From the NCBI GenBank assembly GCA_003864495.1, contig ML133433.1, positions 520,722-584,721 of the forward strand: a stretch of 64,000 nucleotides of DNA. Reading direction: 5' to 3'. The stretch's first letter is position 1, and every line of letters starts with the position of its first letter. The stretch is from Nemopilema nomurai (Eukaryota > Cnidaria > Scyphozoa > Rhizostomeae > Rhizostomatidae). Below the pieces are notes generated by a model that searched no databases, was not told the origin of the DNA, and was given only the letters and a program-made list of their open reading frames with translations. Shown in pieces: positions 50,601 to 60,424 of this stretch. A program made the position numbers and the translations under genes.

Positions 50601-53482
50601 TATTACAGGTTTGGTTATTACAGGTTTGGTTATTACAGGTTTGGTTATTACAGGTTTGGTTATTACAGGTTTGGTTATTACAGGTTTGGTTATTACAGGT
50701 TTGGTTATTACAGGTTTGGTTATTACAGGTTTGGTTATTACAGGTTTGGTTATTACAGGTTTGGTTATTACAGGTTTGGTTATTACAGGTTTGGTTATTA
50801 CAGGTTTGGTTATTACAATTTTGGTTATTACAGGTTTGGTTATTACAGGTTTGGTTATTACAGGTTTGGTTATTACAGGTTTGGTTATTACAGGTTTGGT
50901 TATTACCACGCTGCAAATGGATCTCATACAGACACACCCGGAAAATCCTTGAAGCTAAAGTGAATCATCACTTATATTAGTGGTTCACGAAAATTGTTTC
51001 ATTCATAAGAAAAATAAGGCGCTCACATTAGTGCATCAACTCTTTCCAATCGTAAGAGATTTCTAAGGTGTCAATCAAAAACCATCTGATACCATTTTTC
51101 TATTTCTTACTTGCAAACCCCAACCTCGTGACATTGGCAGTGTTTTGTCATCACCAATCAATTAGTCATCGTTATCAGTGCGTTTTCTTTCTTGATGGAA
51201 TTTCCTTTACAATCTGTTATTAGGACTCAGTGGCAGAGGGGGGCGCAAGAAGAGCAGTGGCGTCTTCAGAGCCAACGCCAGGGACTCACTTGTGAAAGGT
51301 TCATTCAGCAGTTGTTTTTCATTCATTTTGCAGTTGTTTCTCATTCATTTTGCAGTTGTTTTTCATTCATTTTGCAGTTGTTTCTCATTCATTTTGCAGT
51401 TGTTTTTCATTCATTTTGCAGTTGTTTTTCATTCATTTTGCAGTTGTTTTTCATTCATTTTGCAGTTGTTTTTCATTCATTTTGCAGTTGTTTTTCATTC
51501 ATTTTGCAGTTGTTTTTCATTCATTTTGCAGTTGTTTTTCATTCATTTTGCAGTTGTTTTTCATTCATTTTGCAGTTGTTTTTCATTCATTTTGCAGTTG
51601 TTTTTCATTCATTTTGCAGTTGTTTTTCATTCATTTTGCAGTTGTTTTTCATTCATTTTGCAGTTGTTTTTCATTCATTTTGCAGTTGTTTTTCATTCAT
51701 TTTGCAGTTGTTTTATCATTCATTTTGCAGTTGTTTTTCATTCATTTTGCAGTTGTTTTTCATTCATTTTGCAGTTGTTTTTCATTCATTTTCCAGTTGT
51801 TTTTCATTCATTCAGCAGTTGTTTTTCATTCATTTTGCAGTTGTTTTTCATTCATTTTCCAGTTGTTTTTCATTCATTCAGCAGTTGTTTTTCATTCATT
51901 TTCCAGTTGTTTTTCATTCATTTTCCAGTTGTTTTTCATTCATTCAGCAGTTGTTTTTCATTCATTTTGCAGTTGTTTTTCATTCATTTTGCAGTTGTTT
52001 CTCATTCATTTTCCAGTTGTTTTTCATTCATTCAGCAGTTGTTTTTCATTCATTTTGCAGTTGTTTTTCATTCATTTTGCAGTTGTTTCTCATTCATTTT
52101 GCAGTTGTTTTTCATTCATTTTGCAGTTGTTTTTCATTCATTTTGCAGTTGTTTTTCATTCATTTTGCAGTTGTTTCTCATTCATTTTCCAGTTGTTTCT
52201 CATTCATTTTGCAGTTGTTTTTCATTCATTTTGCAGTTGTTTTTCATTCATTTTGCAGTTGTTTTTCATTCATTTTGCAGTTGTTTCTCATTCATTTTCC
52301 AGTTGTTTTTCATTCATTCAGCAGTTGTTTTTCATTCATTCAGCAGTTGTTTTTCATTCATTTTCCAGTTGTTTTTCATTCATTCAGCAGTTGTTTTTCA
52401 TTCATTTTGCAGTTGTTTTTCATTCATTTTGCAGTTGTTTTTCATTCATTTTGCAGTTGTTTTTCATTCATTTTGCAGTTGTTTTTCATTCATTTTGCAG
52501 TTGTTTCTCATTTTTACTCTACGTCCGTATGTCGGCGTAGCGACTTTGTTCAAATGTCGATTTGACGCGTATTCCTTTGCCTAGCAGCAGACTGGCAGTA
52601 AATTCAATGATCGATTAAAGGAAGATGCAATAACTTTGTAAGAACTCTAAAAACGTTGTAAAAAGTCTCGAAATGCCCCTTCGTGCAATTTTCAGTTGTA
52701 CAGTAAACAATTTTAAACAATTTGCTGTTTGTTTTTATTTCGTTTCAGAAACCATTTATGAGTCTTGCGATGACTCTTTGAAACAAAAGAAGTACTTGGA
52801 TGTCAGTAAGAGAAAATTTTCCGATGTTAGCGTAAAATCGTTTAGCAACAGCAAAGGTGCTAAGAATTCCCCGTCATTGGGCGTGAATACCAGGGAGCAA
52901 AAAGGAGCCAATGGACGACGTACTTCTTCAGGCTCAAAATTCAAACAGCCTAAACAGTTGGTAACATGCGAAGAAGTTTCAGTTTCTTTAGAAGTTGGTA
53001 AGACACATTATGACCGCAATTTGATGCCAGGACCAAGGAGAACGGGGGCATCCCTCACGACGAAATGCTTAAGAGAATTCGATCGCACATCTGAAGGTGA
53101 GCACCACCATTTTTACCATTCCAAGGGAGTGTTAGGCTGACACAGTATTGTTGGGTATCGAATTTGTCAAGTTTAATGAATTTTCGAGTCCTAAAAGATT
53201 TGCATACTTTGCCTTTTCTGTTAAATGAGTCCGATAACCCTTTATAATAATTTTGATTTCGTAGGAAGAGCCTTAAACGCAGGCTTACCTCTAATAAACA
53301 TCAGTGGCATTGAAAAGGAGGCTAAGGGTAGGGCAAGTGGGCCCACCATCCGGGAACTGAGAAGGCCGCCCAGTCATGCTGGCCGTCCAGACTCAAAGAG
53401 ATCTGCTCGTGTTTCAGGCAGCAGCAAATCGAAAAAAGAAGCAGCTGCTAATGGACCTGCCGCCAAGATTATTGTCACCTAA
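32631..53482 (+). CDS. RGS22: RGS22-like regulator of G-protein signalling, multi-RGS protein
   Basis: Exons (all GT-AG, phases matching): 32631-32633 (ATG only, tentative), 34533-34595, 34942-35118, 35283-35423, 35622-35681 (tentative), 35713-35892, 36658-37519, 38275-38461, 38579-38740, 39002-39182, 41672-41806, 42236-42387, 42506-42635, 43057-43158, 43850-44044, 44202-44279, 45085-45250, 46261-46424, 46719-46940, 47549-47710, 48319-48510, 48953-49200, 49447-49661, 51224-51298, 52749-53096, 53265-53482. The coding sum is 4,818 nt, exactly 1,606 codons with stop. RGS22 landmarks appear in order: DATFIDFFNAFLALP, EGITWIKENRLPLF, LPLFQ, EYFFGANSPA, CQQFRQFLSLKGDLMEHNV, PPELQIDVPIE, YGPYLFREAQ. 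About four RGS-like folds are implied. In vertebrates RGS22 is testis-enriched and binds G-alpha subunits. Exon 36658-37519 adds a long Ser-rich disordered insert. The last exon ends at a TAA stop. Confidence 0.88.
32634..34532 (+). other. Putative first intron of the RGS22-like gene
   Basis: It begins with a consensus gtaagt directly after an ATG (32631-32633) and ends at gattttttgcag before the exon starting EGLLDEDATF. The sequence is AT-rich, and I see no other coding exon or element in it. If the true start lies elsewhere, part of this is upstream flank. Confidence 0.4.
35915..36412 (+). repeat. 78-bp minisatellite in an RGS22-like intron
   Basis: Six full copies with a period of exactly 78 bp (unit starts at 35931, 36009, 36087, 36165, 36243, 36321) plus a decayed seventh. 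Each unit contains cttgtttcag, an acceptor-like string. 78 is divisible by three and the unit lacks stops, so a 26-residue hydrophobic repeat reads open, but the array lies inside an intron between exons ending at 35892 and starting at 36658. Confidence 0.93.
39183..41671 (+). other. RGS22-like intron hosting Penelope remains
   Basis: A 2.5-kb intron. Its first half holds the Penelope GIY-YIG fragment and its inverted flanks (39601-40290). The remainder (40291-41671) shows no gene or element I can recognise. Confidence 0.6.
39601..40290 (-). mobile_element. Penelope-like element 3' fragment: GIY-YIG endonuclease flanked by inverted repeats
   Basis: The minus-strand frame 40125-39751 reads as a Penelope endonuclease: NLVVYEF (GIY position), CCRCEARYVGRPTQRLEDR (CxC and YIG positions, catalytic Arg), then a late RSSFHLGVLESVYI block carrying the expected Glu. 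It is followed on its 3' side by a short AT-rich tail. About 85-90 bp at 39601-39690 recur in inverse at about 40196-40290, enclosing the fragment. The same flank plus 3' tail occurs again at 56905-57310. Reverse transcriptase is absent, so the copy is 5'-truncated. Confidence 0.82.
43546..43712 (+). repeat. (TACTG)n microsatellite
   Basis: Roughly 33 degenerate copies of a 5-bp unit, with single-base variants such as tactA and tGTACTGC, in the intron between 43158 and 43850. Confidence 0.9.
44299..44912 (+). repeat. 14-bp minisatellite, about 44 copies
   Basis: Nearly perfect tttgcctcacaatg repeats starting about 18 bp after the donor of exon 44202-44279, with a few variant units (aatggt, attgtt, ccttac) towards the ends. 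All three forward frames stay open because the unit has no stop; this is not coding. Confidence 0.95.
45858..45927 (-). pseudogene. tRNA-like relic, possibly the head of a tRNA-derived SINE
   Basis: On the minus strand, GACCCGATTGCTCAGTTGG and GTAGAGCAC match the D-arm/A-box layout of a tRNA, followed by an anticodon-like arm around ggcgcac and a B-box-like GGTCATGAGTTCAGG. The T-stem does not pair and the anticodon stem is imperfect, so a working tRNA is unlikely. Confidence 0.45.
46965..47516 (+). repeat. 30/31-bp minisatellite, about 18 copies
   Basis: The unit contains cttgagtactgctgtgtgct followed by attgccaatca. 31-bp (agtactgc) and 30-bp (agtatgc) variants alternate. The array starts about 24 bp after the donor of exon 46719-46940 and ends about 32 bp before exon 47549. 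Confidence 0.95.
50493..50907 (+). repeat. 15-bp minisatellite, about 28 copies
   Basis: Almost perfect ggttattacaggttt units, with one variant (caattttgg) near 50815. Each unit contains tattacag followed at once by gtttgg, resembling an acceptor fused to a donor. It lies in the intron between 49661 and 51224. Open frames on both strands come from the 15-bp period. Confidence 0.95.
51299..52510 (+). repeat. 22-bp minisatellite, about 55 copies
   Basis: The unit is ttgtttttcattcattttgcag, given here as ttgtttttcattc plus attttgcag. Three main variants (ttttgcag, ttttccag, ttcagcag) occur in patterned blocks. The array begins immediately at the donor of exon 51224-51298, and every unit carries a polypyrimidine-AG string like a 3' splice site. 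Large open frames (about 400 codons in three frames) are repeat artefacts. Confidence 0.95.
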
Positions 53483-55633
53483 AGAGTATTATCAGTCATC
53501 TATCGATTCTGCCGCATTATATCAATCAAATCACTTCGTGTTGAATAGTTTGGCTGTCAACATTAATTATTTCTTCGCATCGTTGATTTGTTTGACAATA
53601 TGCCTATATAAATGCTTATATGTAAATAAGGAGTCTTTTTTAATCTCATAGGAGAAGCATTTAAGGTGCCTTTTATGGTTTAGTAAATTTTTACGAGCAA
53701 TTATTGTGTATGAACTTTGCTATTCTTGTTTCTTAGACCGATTTTTTTGGTATTGTATAAAAGTGCGAAAGGATGACTCAATTTTGTTGGGAGAAAGGGC
53801 AAGCTCTCTTTTCTCCAGCTTAAGACTTCGTTTAAGACTGAAAGTAAGGAGCGTTCCCGTGTGACCTGGGTACGATTCTTTCTTGACTACGTTTGGTTGA
53901 TGGTCAGTGTAACTGCTCTGTTCAGTAATCTCACCAATAGAACAATCATATGCCATTGCTAACAATTTTCCTTATGGCTTTCAATTGAAAAAAAGCTTCC
54001 TTGTTCCCATTGCTTTCCAGAATTGTATTGAATTTTGAGATCTGTTGATATCAATGAATCACGTCAGCATGAATGTTACATTTATATTGCTGAACCAAAT
54101 CTTTTGACTCGATGAGTTTGTCAATTGTTTACTTATTCCCACATTTTCTCTTCAGTAATTTTGCCAAATATCTCTCAATTGCTTAATAAACCAATGCATG
54201 ATACGCCAATATCATTGGTCAACACACCCTGACACCACTCATCTCCCATCTCTACAGCACCGTAAGTAATGAAACAGTTCATATATTGTCAAAGATCTAA
54301 ACATAGTCAAATCAATTTCTATTTTCTCCATGTGTTTTGATTCTAGAATTGATGATGAAGCAAAAGACTGTGATCTAGGACACCAAATTTGACTCAGCGG
54401 GTTTTCGTGTACTTAAATAAGGATTGAAGAATTAATTCCACCTTGATTCTTGCCAATCTGAGATTAGACTAAACCACGTTCTTTCCCTCTATGTTTGCTT
54501 TCCTCGTTTATGCACCATACGCGTTTGCCGGCTGAGTCCCTCAATTAAACTCCATTTTGCGCTTAAAAGTAAATATATCTAGTAAATAAATCTATATTAA
54601 AACGGAACTTTCCAGCTGCGCCATTTGCGAAGGTAAAAAAGGCTCTTTCAGAATGAATTGACTCTCAGCCACCCTTATGTGCTTCCGAAAATCAAGTGAA
54701 TATGATTGAAAGGAAACTTCCAACAGCAGACTAAATCAGAAACGGTAGACTCAGCAAATGGGTCCTTATGTTATAGGTGGCAATATAAATCAATGGATGC
54801 AACTAGTCAATTGTTGCAAGTCTAATTGCTGAGTTCTAAAGCATTCGCAATACTTTTCATTTGTAATTTATTGCTAGAGAAGGGTTTTTGCTGTCTTTGC
54901 TTGGCGTGCACCATATTTCTACTGAGACCAATCTTTACCAACTTAAAAGTTTGCTTTTATAGCCAAACTGCCTTTAATACTCAGTGACTTACATCGAGTT
55001 TCCTCATGAACTCTTTTGACGACAAGTGGCTTGTTGTCATTTTGTTTTACGCTCGCGATCTTTCTATATTCGCTGCTGTCATTGTTTCATCTGTCATACC
55101 CTCTTTATAGGATATTTACAATTGAACCTCCAAAGCCAGTTGTCATTTTCTATTGCCTTAGTTGAGAAATCGCTTTGTAGAAAAGATTTGTAGACTGAAT
55201 TCCAGCCCTGTTCTTCCCCGCCAGGTGTCATTACTGCGTGGTAAACTTCCGGGAAACTTGAACAAGCAAGTTATAGAATAAGCAGCTAATGTTTCGTATA
55301 CGATAAACTGCTACATATGAAAGGCAGACTCAAGTACATTGAGGTTAGAGCTACTTTATCGGCCACACTTGCATTATAGAATTTGCCAGCTTAGATTAGA
55401 CTATGCATACAGTATCATGTCCAGAATTTGAAAAAATTCAATCTGCGCTTAATGGCGCGGGAATAAGTCTACTAGCCACGTGATGCTTCAAGCAACTATT
55501 TATGCACGAAACGATTACTGATATCAACATCTCAATCTAAGTTGCATCTTTTGACTGTGACTCTCTTTGACTAATTTCCTTTTGCAACTTCTAGCTACCG
55601 CCTCAACTAGCCTCAGGTGTCGTCTTCCCGTAC
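53483..55633. other. Intergenic region after the RGS22-like gene
   Basis: No convincing gene. A canonical AATAAA at 54185-54190 could end the RGS22-like transcript (about 700-bp 3' UTR). The rest is AT-rich and featureless to my reading. Confidence 0.45.
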
Positions 55634-55964
55634 AAGCTAATAATGAATCCCGTGTTAGTGCATCCTGTTCTTGTCTACTCAAGCAACCCTATTGGTGACC
55701 AGAGATCAAGAAGAAGAGCGTCAGGCTGTAGGTGCTAGCGAACTTCAAGTTCGCTTTCTTCTTTATTTGTTTATGCTCTTTGCGCAATCATCATTTTACC
55801 GACAGAGGTCTCAATCTCCCGATTCACTAATTATCGCAACACACACAGATTAGGCGTTTACAGTTTTGCTCAATGCTTCATTAGCAAATTGGCAAACATG
55901 CGTGAAAAAACAGCGAGAAAAGGTATTTGCTAATTTCTTCCTTCCCACCCATTGTTTCTGTCAG

Positions 55965-55972
55965 CATAAAAG
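55965..55972 (+). promoter_or_regulatory. TATA-like box of peptide gene 1
   Basis: CATAAAAG about 93 bp upstream of the ATG at 56058, leaving room for a short 5' UTR. The same box occurs in unit 2 at 59335-59342. Confidence 0.5.
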
Positions 55973-56057
55973 CACCCTGATAAAGCTTTCTGTCAACTAG
56001 TTTGACCAAAACGACTCGGCTCTCTATTTCTGCTCTGGCACCTGTTTGATCACGAAG

Positions 56058-56465
56058 ATGAAGGCAACCTTGGTAGTCCTTTTGCTTGGCTTGATTGTCA
56101 TCTCACAAGTAGAGTCACTCACGAGTGGTGGTCTTCAGATGTGGGGGAAAAGAGCCTTACTGGTATGTTCTCTATCGTTTAAGTTTCGTTTTCGGTTTGC
56201 TTTTACAGCGTTTCACACTAGTTTTTGTCCGATGTACACCTCTAATTTTAATGCAACATTTATCATGATCATTGTTGTAGGTGTGATCATAGTTTGTAGG
56301 TGTTTTTTTGCATCGGCGAGAGATAAATTGACAATTTTCATCTTTCAGGAGAAAGTAGAGCAAGCGGAAACTCTGAAGAAATCCGCCTGTGCGTTTTGCA
56401 GGGTGAACATGCACGTATGTGAAGGCCTTTCGCGAAGATCTGCTGAAAATGATGACAAGAAATAG
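56058..56465 (+). CDS. Secreted peptide precursor 1 (LTSGGLQMW-amide family)
   Basis: Exons 56058-56162 and 56349-56465, 73 residues. The first 20 residues are a signal peptide (MKATLVVLLLGLIVISQVES), with V and S at -3/-1. Directly after it comes LTSGGLQMWGKR: Gly-Lys-Arg is the classic amidation and dibasic cleavage signal, predicting LTSGGLQMW-amide. After a phase-0 intron (gtatgt...ctttcag), exon 2 encodes a KK-flanked, RR-closed segment with CAFCRVNMHVC (C-x2-C-x6-C) and a charged tail. The layout, with peptide first, then GKR, then a Cys-bearing C-terminal part, resembles several animal neuropeptide precursors (SIFamide, luqin, vasopressin types) without matching one I know. I chose this ATG because it gives the best signal peptide. 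A hormone or neuropeptide role is inference; a secreted defence or venom peptide is not excluded. Confidence 0.8.
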   Translation: MKATLVVLLLGLIVISQVESLTSGGLQMWGKRALLVCSLSFKFRFRFAFTAFHTSFCPMYTSNFNATFIMIIVVGVIIVCRCFFASARDKLTIFIFQEKVEQAETLKKSACAFCRVNMHVCEGLSRRSAENDDKK

Positions 56466-56904
56466 AGCGAGTTTGCCGAATGAATAAGCAATGGTGACTT
56501 TTTTGTCCTTAACAGGAGTGTAACTGATAGTTGTATATTCCCATGTAATTGAAATGAGATGACCGCTCTTTGATTGAACATCTCGTCCATTTTTCTCCTC
56601 TAATGTCTCATTTTCTTGTGCACCAGAAATTCAGTTAAACGACATTTTGGATTACGAAACAAGTTCAATCCAAATACATTCATACAATGTGATTTTCGTA
56701 AATGTTCTAGCGTTTAATAGAGTTTGGCACTTATTTTAGCTTGAGGTTCTATTTTGATCAATCTTCATACTAATATGTATGGCTGACATAAAGATTCTTG
56801 TTAAGTAAATATGCGCCATCTTTATTAATGAAAACTTTTTACATACCCAAAGGCGGCTATGCAGAAAAACTGCTTGCCCCTATGAATTTTGGAATTTTTT
56901 CATA

Positions 56905-57320
56905 ATTGCTAGAAAAAGCGGAACTAGTTTTTGCATACTTCAAAGTACTTTTTCTTCCGACATTCCCCAAAGTATGCAAACGTCGGAAGATAACCAAAAA
57001 CTGACCGGATCGAAAACACTAGAGGGTGATAAGTAGAGCTCTTGATTGGTTATAATTGGCCAATCAGCGTTACTTAACACCTAACTTTAGAAGAGCCCAA
57101 GGGGAAAAATGAACTCTTTCTGTCTATAAAGAATGGGATTTTCCATTGAAATATAGACCGACTCCAAAACACCTAGGTGAAAGGACGACCTAGCTTGCCC
57201 AATTATACGAAAATTGTCGTCACTGTATGTTTTGGCGCAATCTGGATTCTCTAAAAGATGTGGTCCTATAGCCGAATCACAATTAATTTGGGCATTGCGT
57301 CTTTTCTTTTGAATACAACA
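56905..57320 (-). mobile_element. Penelope-like 3' fragment between the duplicated peptide genes
   Basis: It shares with 39601-39950 the string gctagaaaaagcggaactag, the cgacattcc/agtatgcaaacgtc flank, the 3' tail around ttggttataattggccaatc, and the start of the minus-strand endonuclease C-terminus. It breaks off near 57310. It also carries the gataaccaaaaactgaccgg stretch seen in inverse near 40190. Confidence 0.75.
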
Positions 57321-59003
57321 AAAGGAATGTTTGGAAAAAAAGTGTCTTTTATAGCCATATCAGGCGAAGATATCTGCAAATAGACAGTCTATGAGCAGTA
57401 AATAACTGCTGAGTCCTTTGAAAAAGAATATCTGAGACTTTTAAAAAGACGCGCTTGCTTCTTCCACTCTTTCACAGAGGTATTTCGTATCTTTGGGCTT
57501 CTGTAATATGACTCTTTAACATCGAATGGAACACCTTGATGCTTAACAAAACCTTTGTTCAATATCAAATTCACATTCTTGTTTCAAAGTAATACAGCTT
57601 TTGAAAAAATATTGAAGACCAAAAACACAATTTTATCAACGGAAGCCAAAGATCGAGAGTCTGAAGTAATGAATATAGTCTAAAAAGCTTGCCCAATGAT
57701 TCACAAAAGCACTTCTTTATCCTCTACGGTTCTTAAGAGCAACTAAATCCTTTATTATAGTCATCTTTGTTGTTTTACCATTACTTCTGTCACAAAATTT
57801 GTCAAGAATTCGACAGTCTCTTCTCCAAGCGGATTGCTTTCCTTTCGCTTAGCAGGATTTTATATCATGCACCGTCTTTACACCTGAGGGGCAGTTAATT
57901 GTAAATTGAACAGGGCTGTTTAATCCTTCAAGGCTCTTCTAGGCTATTCTAATCTGAATTGCACCCAATCACACACTTTCCTGTATTTAAGTAGATCACA
58001 GTTCAAATGCGATGCATCTCTTTTCGTCAGCTGTTGCTTTTCATGCAAAGCGAAACATTGATTTTACGGAAATTGAATTCGATTTCATCGCTTTCCTGAC
58101 GGCTATAGAAACGAAACAGCTCAACAATCTTTGTTCGCTTACTTCTTGTACCAACTCCTGTCAGTGTTTGGCACATTCACTGGCCCTACTGCTAGGTTTT
58201 CAATGAACCAAAGGAGACACCAATGATTGTACATTGCAGATAAAATGCTACGACCGACACGTTTCAATTCTTAATAGAAATGCATTTGACTGCAAGCAAG
58301 CGTGTGGCCATGTCAGCATGCTAGTAAAGCTGCTAAGTAGAAGCATATCAAACAAAGGGCTGATCCTGTTCGCTGTCATTGTATTCTGGTTTCCGATGAA
58401 TCGGTTCATAATGGCCCATCAACCAAAAGAGCCGGACTCTCCTGCCTAGCAACACTTATTTGTTAGCAGTTGAGCTGCCAACTGCACACAGTACCAGAAG
58501 AAGAACTGACCTCGTGTTTTTGTTCATTTGAGCAAGGAACAGCGGCAGGCGCTCAAGCAGCCTCTATTTGCATCGCCTTCAGTTCCCATCAGATAATCAC
58601 CGATTCACTTGATTTACTGCGATATAAGACGCAATTTCAAGCTCATTGAAAAGTGTCCATCAATGTTCTTACGAAACCAGCTGCATGTCCATCAGACTGC
58701 CGTGGATAACTGCTTGTTGTATACAACGACCTTTTTTTAGGTTTCATCCGCTAAAAATTGCTTTGATGAGTTTCACGTTGGATAATTTCAAGCTTACTGT
58801 TTCTCTAAACAACAACAGCTTTGTCTCAGATTTTCTCTCATAATTTCAAAAATTTTCAATATCAAGCCGCTCGAGCGTTCTTTTAAATTTATTGCAAAAT
58901 TCAAAGGGTCTTGGTGGTAGGAACGTTCATTCATTGCAAACCATCCACTCTCTTGGGGTTAAGAGACAATAGACATATTTGACGACACTATAACCTCAGT
59001 TGA
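57321..59003. other. Spacer between the duplicated peptide genes
   Basis: No gene I can support. Short open frames such as 58012-58206 begin with ATG and contain several Cys, but lack a signal peptide and splice context. Confidence 0.4.
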
Positions 59004-59334
59004 AAGCTAATAATGAATCCCGTGTTAGTGCATCCTGTTCTTGTCTACTCAAGCAACCCTATTGGTGACCAGAGATCAAGAAGAAGAGCGTCAGGCTGTA
59101 GGTGCTAGCGAACTTCAAGTTCGCTTTCTTCTTTATTTGTTTATGCTCTTTGCGCAATCATCATTTTACCGACAGAGGTCTCAATCTCCCGATTCACTAA
59201 TTATCGCAACACACACAGATTAGGCGTTTACAGTTTTGCTCAATGCTTCATTAGCAAATTGGCAAACATGCGTGAAAAAACAGCGAGAAAAGGTATTTGC
59301 TAATTTCTTCCTTCCCACCCATTGTTTCTGTCAG

Positions 59335-59342
59335 CATAAAAG
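59335..59342 (+). promoter_or_regulatory. TATA-like box of peptide gene 2
   Basis: CATAAAAG, identical in sequence and spacing to the box of peptide gene 1, within the duplicated unit. Confidence 0.5.
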
Positions 59343-59427
59343 CACCCTGATAAAGCTTTCTGTCAACTAGTTTGACCAAAACGACTCGGCTCTCTATTTC
59401 TGCTCTGGCACCTGTTTGATCACGAAG

Positions 59428-59834
59428 ATGAAGGCAACCTTGGTAGTCCTTTTGCTTGGCTTGATTGTCATCTCACAAGTAGAGTCACTCACGAGTGGTG
59501 GTCTTCAGATGTGGGGGAAAAGAGCCTTACTGGTATGTTCTCTATCGTTTAAGTTTCGTTTTCGGTTTGCTTTTACAGCGTTTCACACTAGTTTTTGTCC
59601 GATGTACACCTCTAATTTTAATGCAACATTTATCATGATCATTGTTGTAGGTGTGATCATAGTTGTAGGTGTTTTTTTGCATCGGCGAGAGATAAATTGA
59701 CAATTTTCATCTTTCAGGAGAAAGTAGAGCAAGCGGAAACTCTGAAGAAATCCGCCTGTGCGTTTTGCAAGGTAAACATGCACGTATGTGAAGGCCTTTC
59801 GCGAAGATCTGCTGAAAATGATGACAAGAAATAG
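59428..59834 (+). CDS. Secreted peptide precursor 2, tandem duplicate
   Basis: Exons 59428-59532 and 59718-59834, 73 residues. The protein equals precursor 1 except for Arg to Lys after the second Cys (CAFCKVNMHVC). The signal peptide, LTSGGLQMWGKR, the phase-0 intron and the stop are all preserved, so the copy looks functional. The changed bases create aag|gtaaac inside exon 2, a good donor-like site absent from gene 1. Confidence 0.8.
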
Positions 59835-60424
59835 AGCGAGTTTGCCGAATGAATAAGCAATGGTGACTTTTTTGTCCTTAACAGGAGTGTAACTGATAGT
59901 TGTATATTCCCATGTAATTGAAATGAGATGAATACAATCTATGTAGTTTTCCTTTCTGTATTCTAATTTTGTTCTTGATACACATGTCTGCTTGTAACAT
60001 ATTCTTTTTTGGGGACTATTGACATTATCATTTGCAAAAACCCAAAAAGCCGCTGACTATTTTGACAACAATATGGGATCATTTTTTCAAATATATCGAA
60101 GAATATGCGCGTTTTCTTCAATCAAATTTTCTCTTCTATTCCACTAAGCCAGAAGAGACTCTGGGAACCAAATCAGCAGCCGTTTTTTTAACCAACTCTC
60201 TGGAGGTTTTATTCACTTATCCAATATTTTAGGTTAAAATTTATTTGTAAGCATTGATTAGAAATTTTGGTTAAATTCATTTTGAACCAAACTATAAATC
60301 ACATCTTCCAAGTCGATGCGAATGCTTTCTGGCAAAAGCACTAATAAGTTATTTTGGTTGGATTCAGCTTCCAAACAGGAGCTTACAATACCCGCGAGCA
60401 TATGCCCTGTCATTCCACTGCCAA

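Larger units (their letters stand above)
55634..56562 (+). repeat. Tandem gene duplication, unit 1 (929 bp)
   Basis: This unit recurs at 59004-59931 with only three differences that I can find: one deleted t in the intron and two substitutions in exon 2. It carries about 420 bp of upstream DNA, the whole peptide gene and about 100 bp after the stop. Sequence outside the limits is unrelated. Confidence 0.95.
59004..59931 (+). repeat. Tandem gene duplication, unit 2 (928 bp)
   Basis: Second copy of 55634-56562 in direct orientation, 3,370 bp downstream, one base shorter in the intron. Near-identity, including intron and upstream flank, indicates recent duplication or gene conversion. Confidence 0.95.

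Noticed and set aside
50448..50963. Open frames of 150-170 codons on both strands (GYYRF- or VITKP-type repeats)
   Set aside because: Period-15 minisatellite without stops; no start context and it lies within an intron.
1666..52510. CRISPR-like arrays
   Set aside because: All repeats are head-to-tail without unique spacers, in a eukaryotic intron setting.
51192..52584. Frames of about 400-460 codons in three phases
   Set aside because: Produced by a stop-free 22-bp array; only 51224-51298 fits as an exon.
53720..53965. 81-codon minus-strand frame
   Set aside because: No recognisable domain, no splice context, likely chance in the 3' flank of the RGS22-like gene.
55671..55853. 60-codon frame repeated at 59041-59223
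   Set aside because: No ATG start or signal peptide; it lies upstream of the TATA-like box and is duplicated only because the whole unit is.
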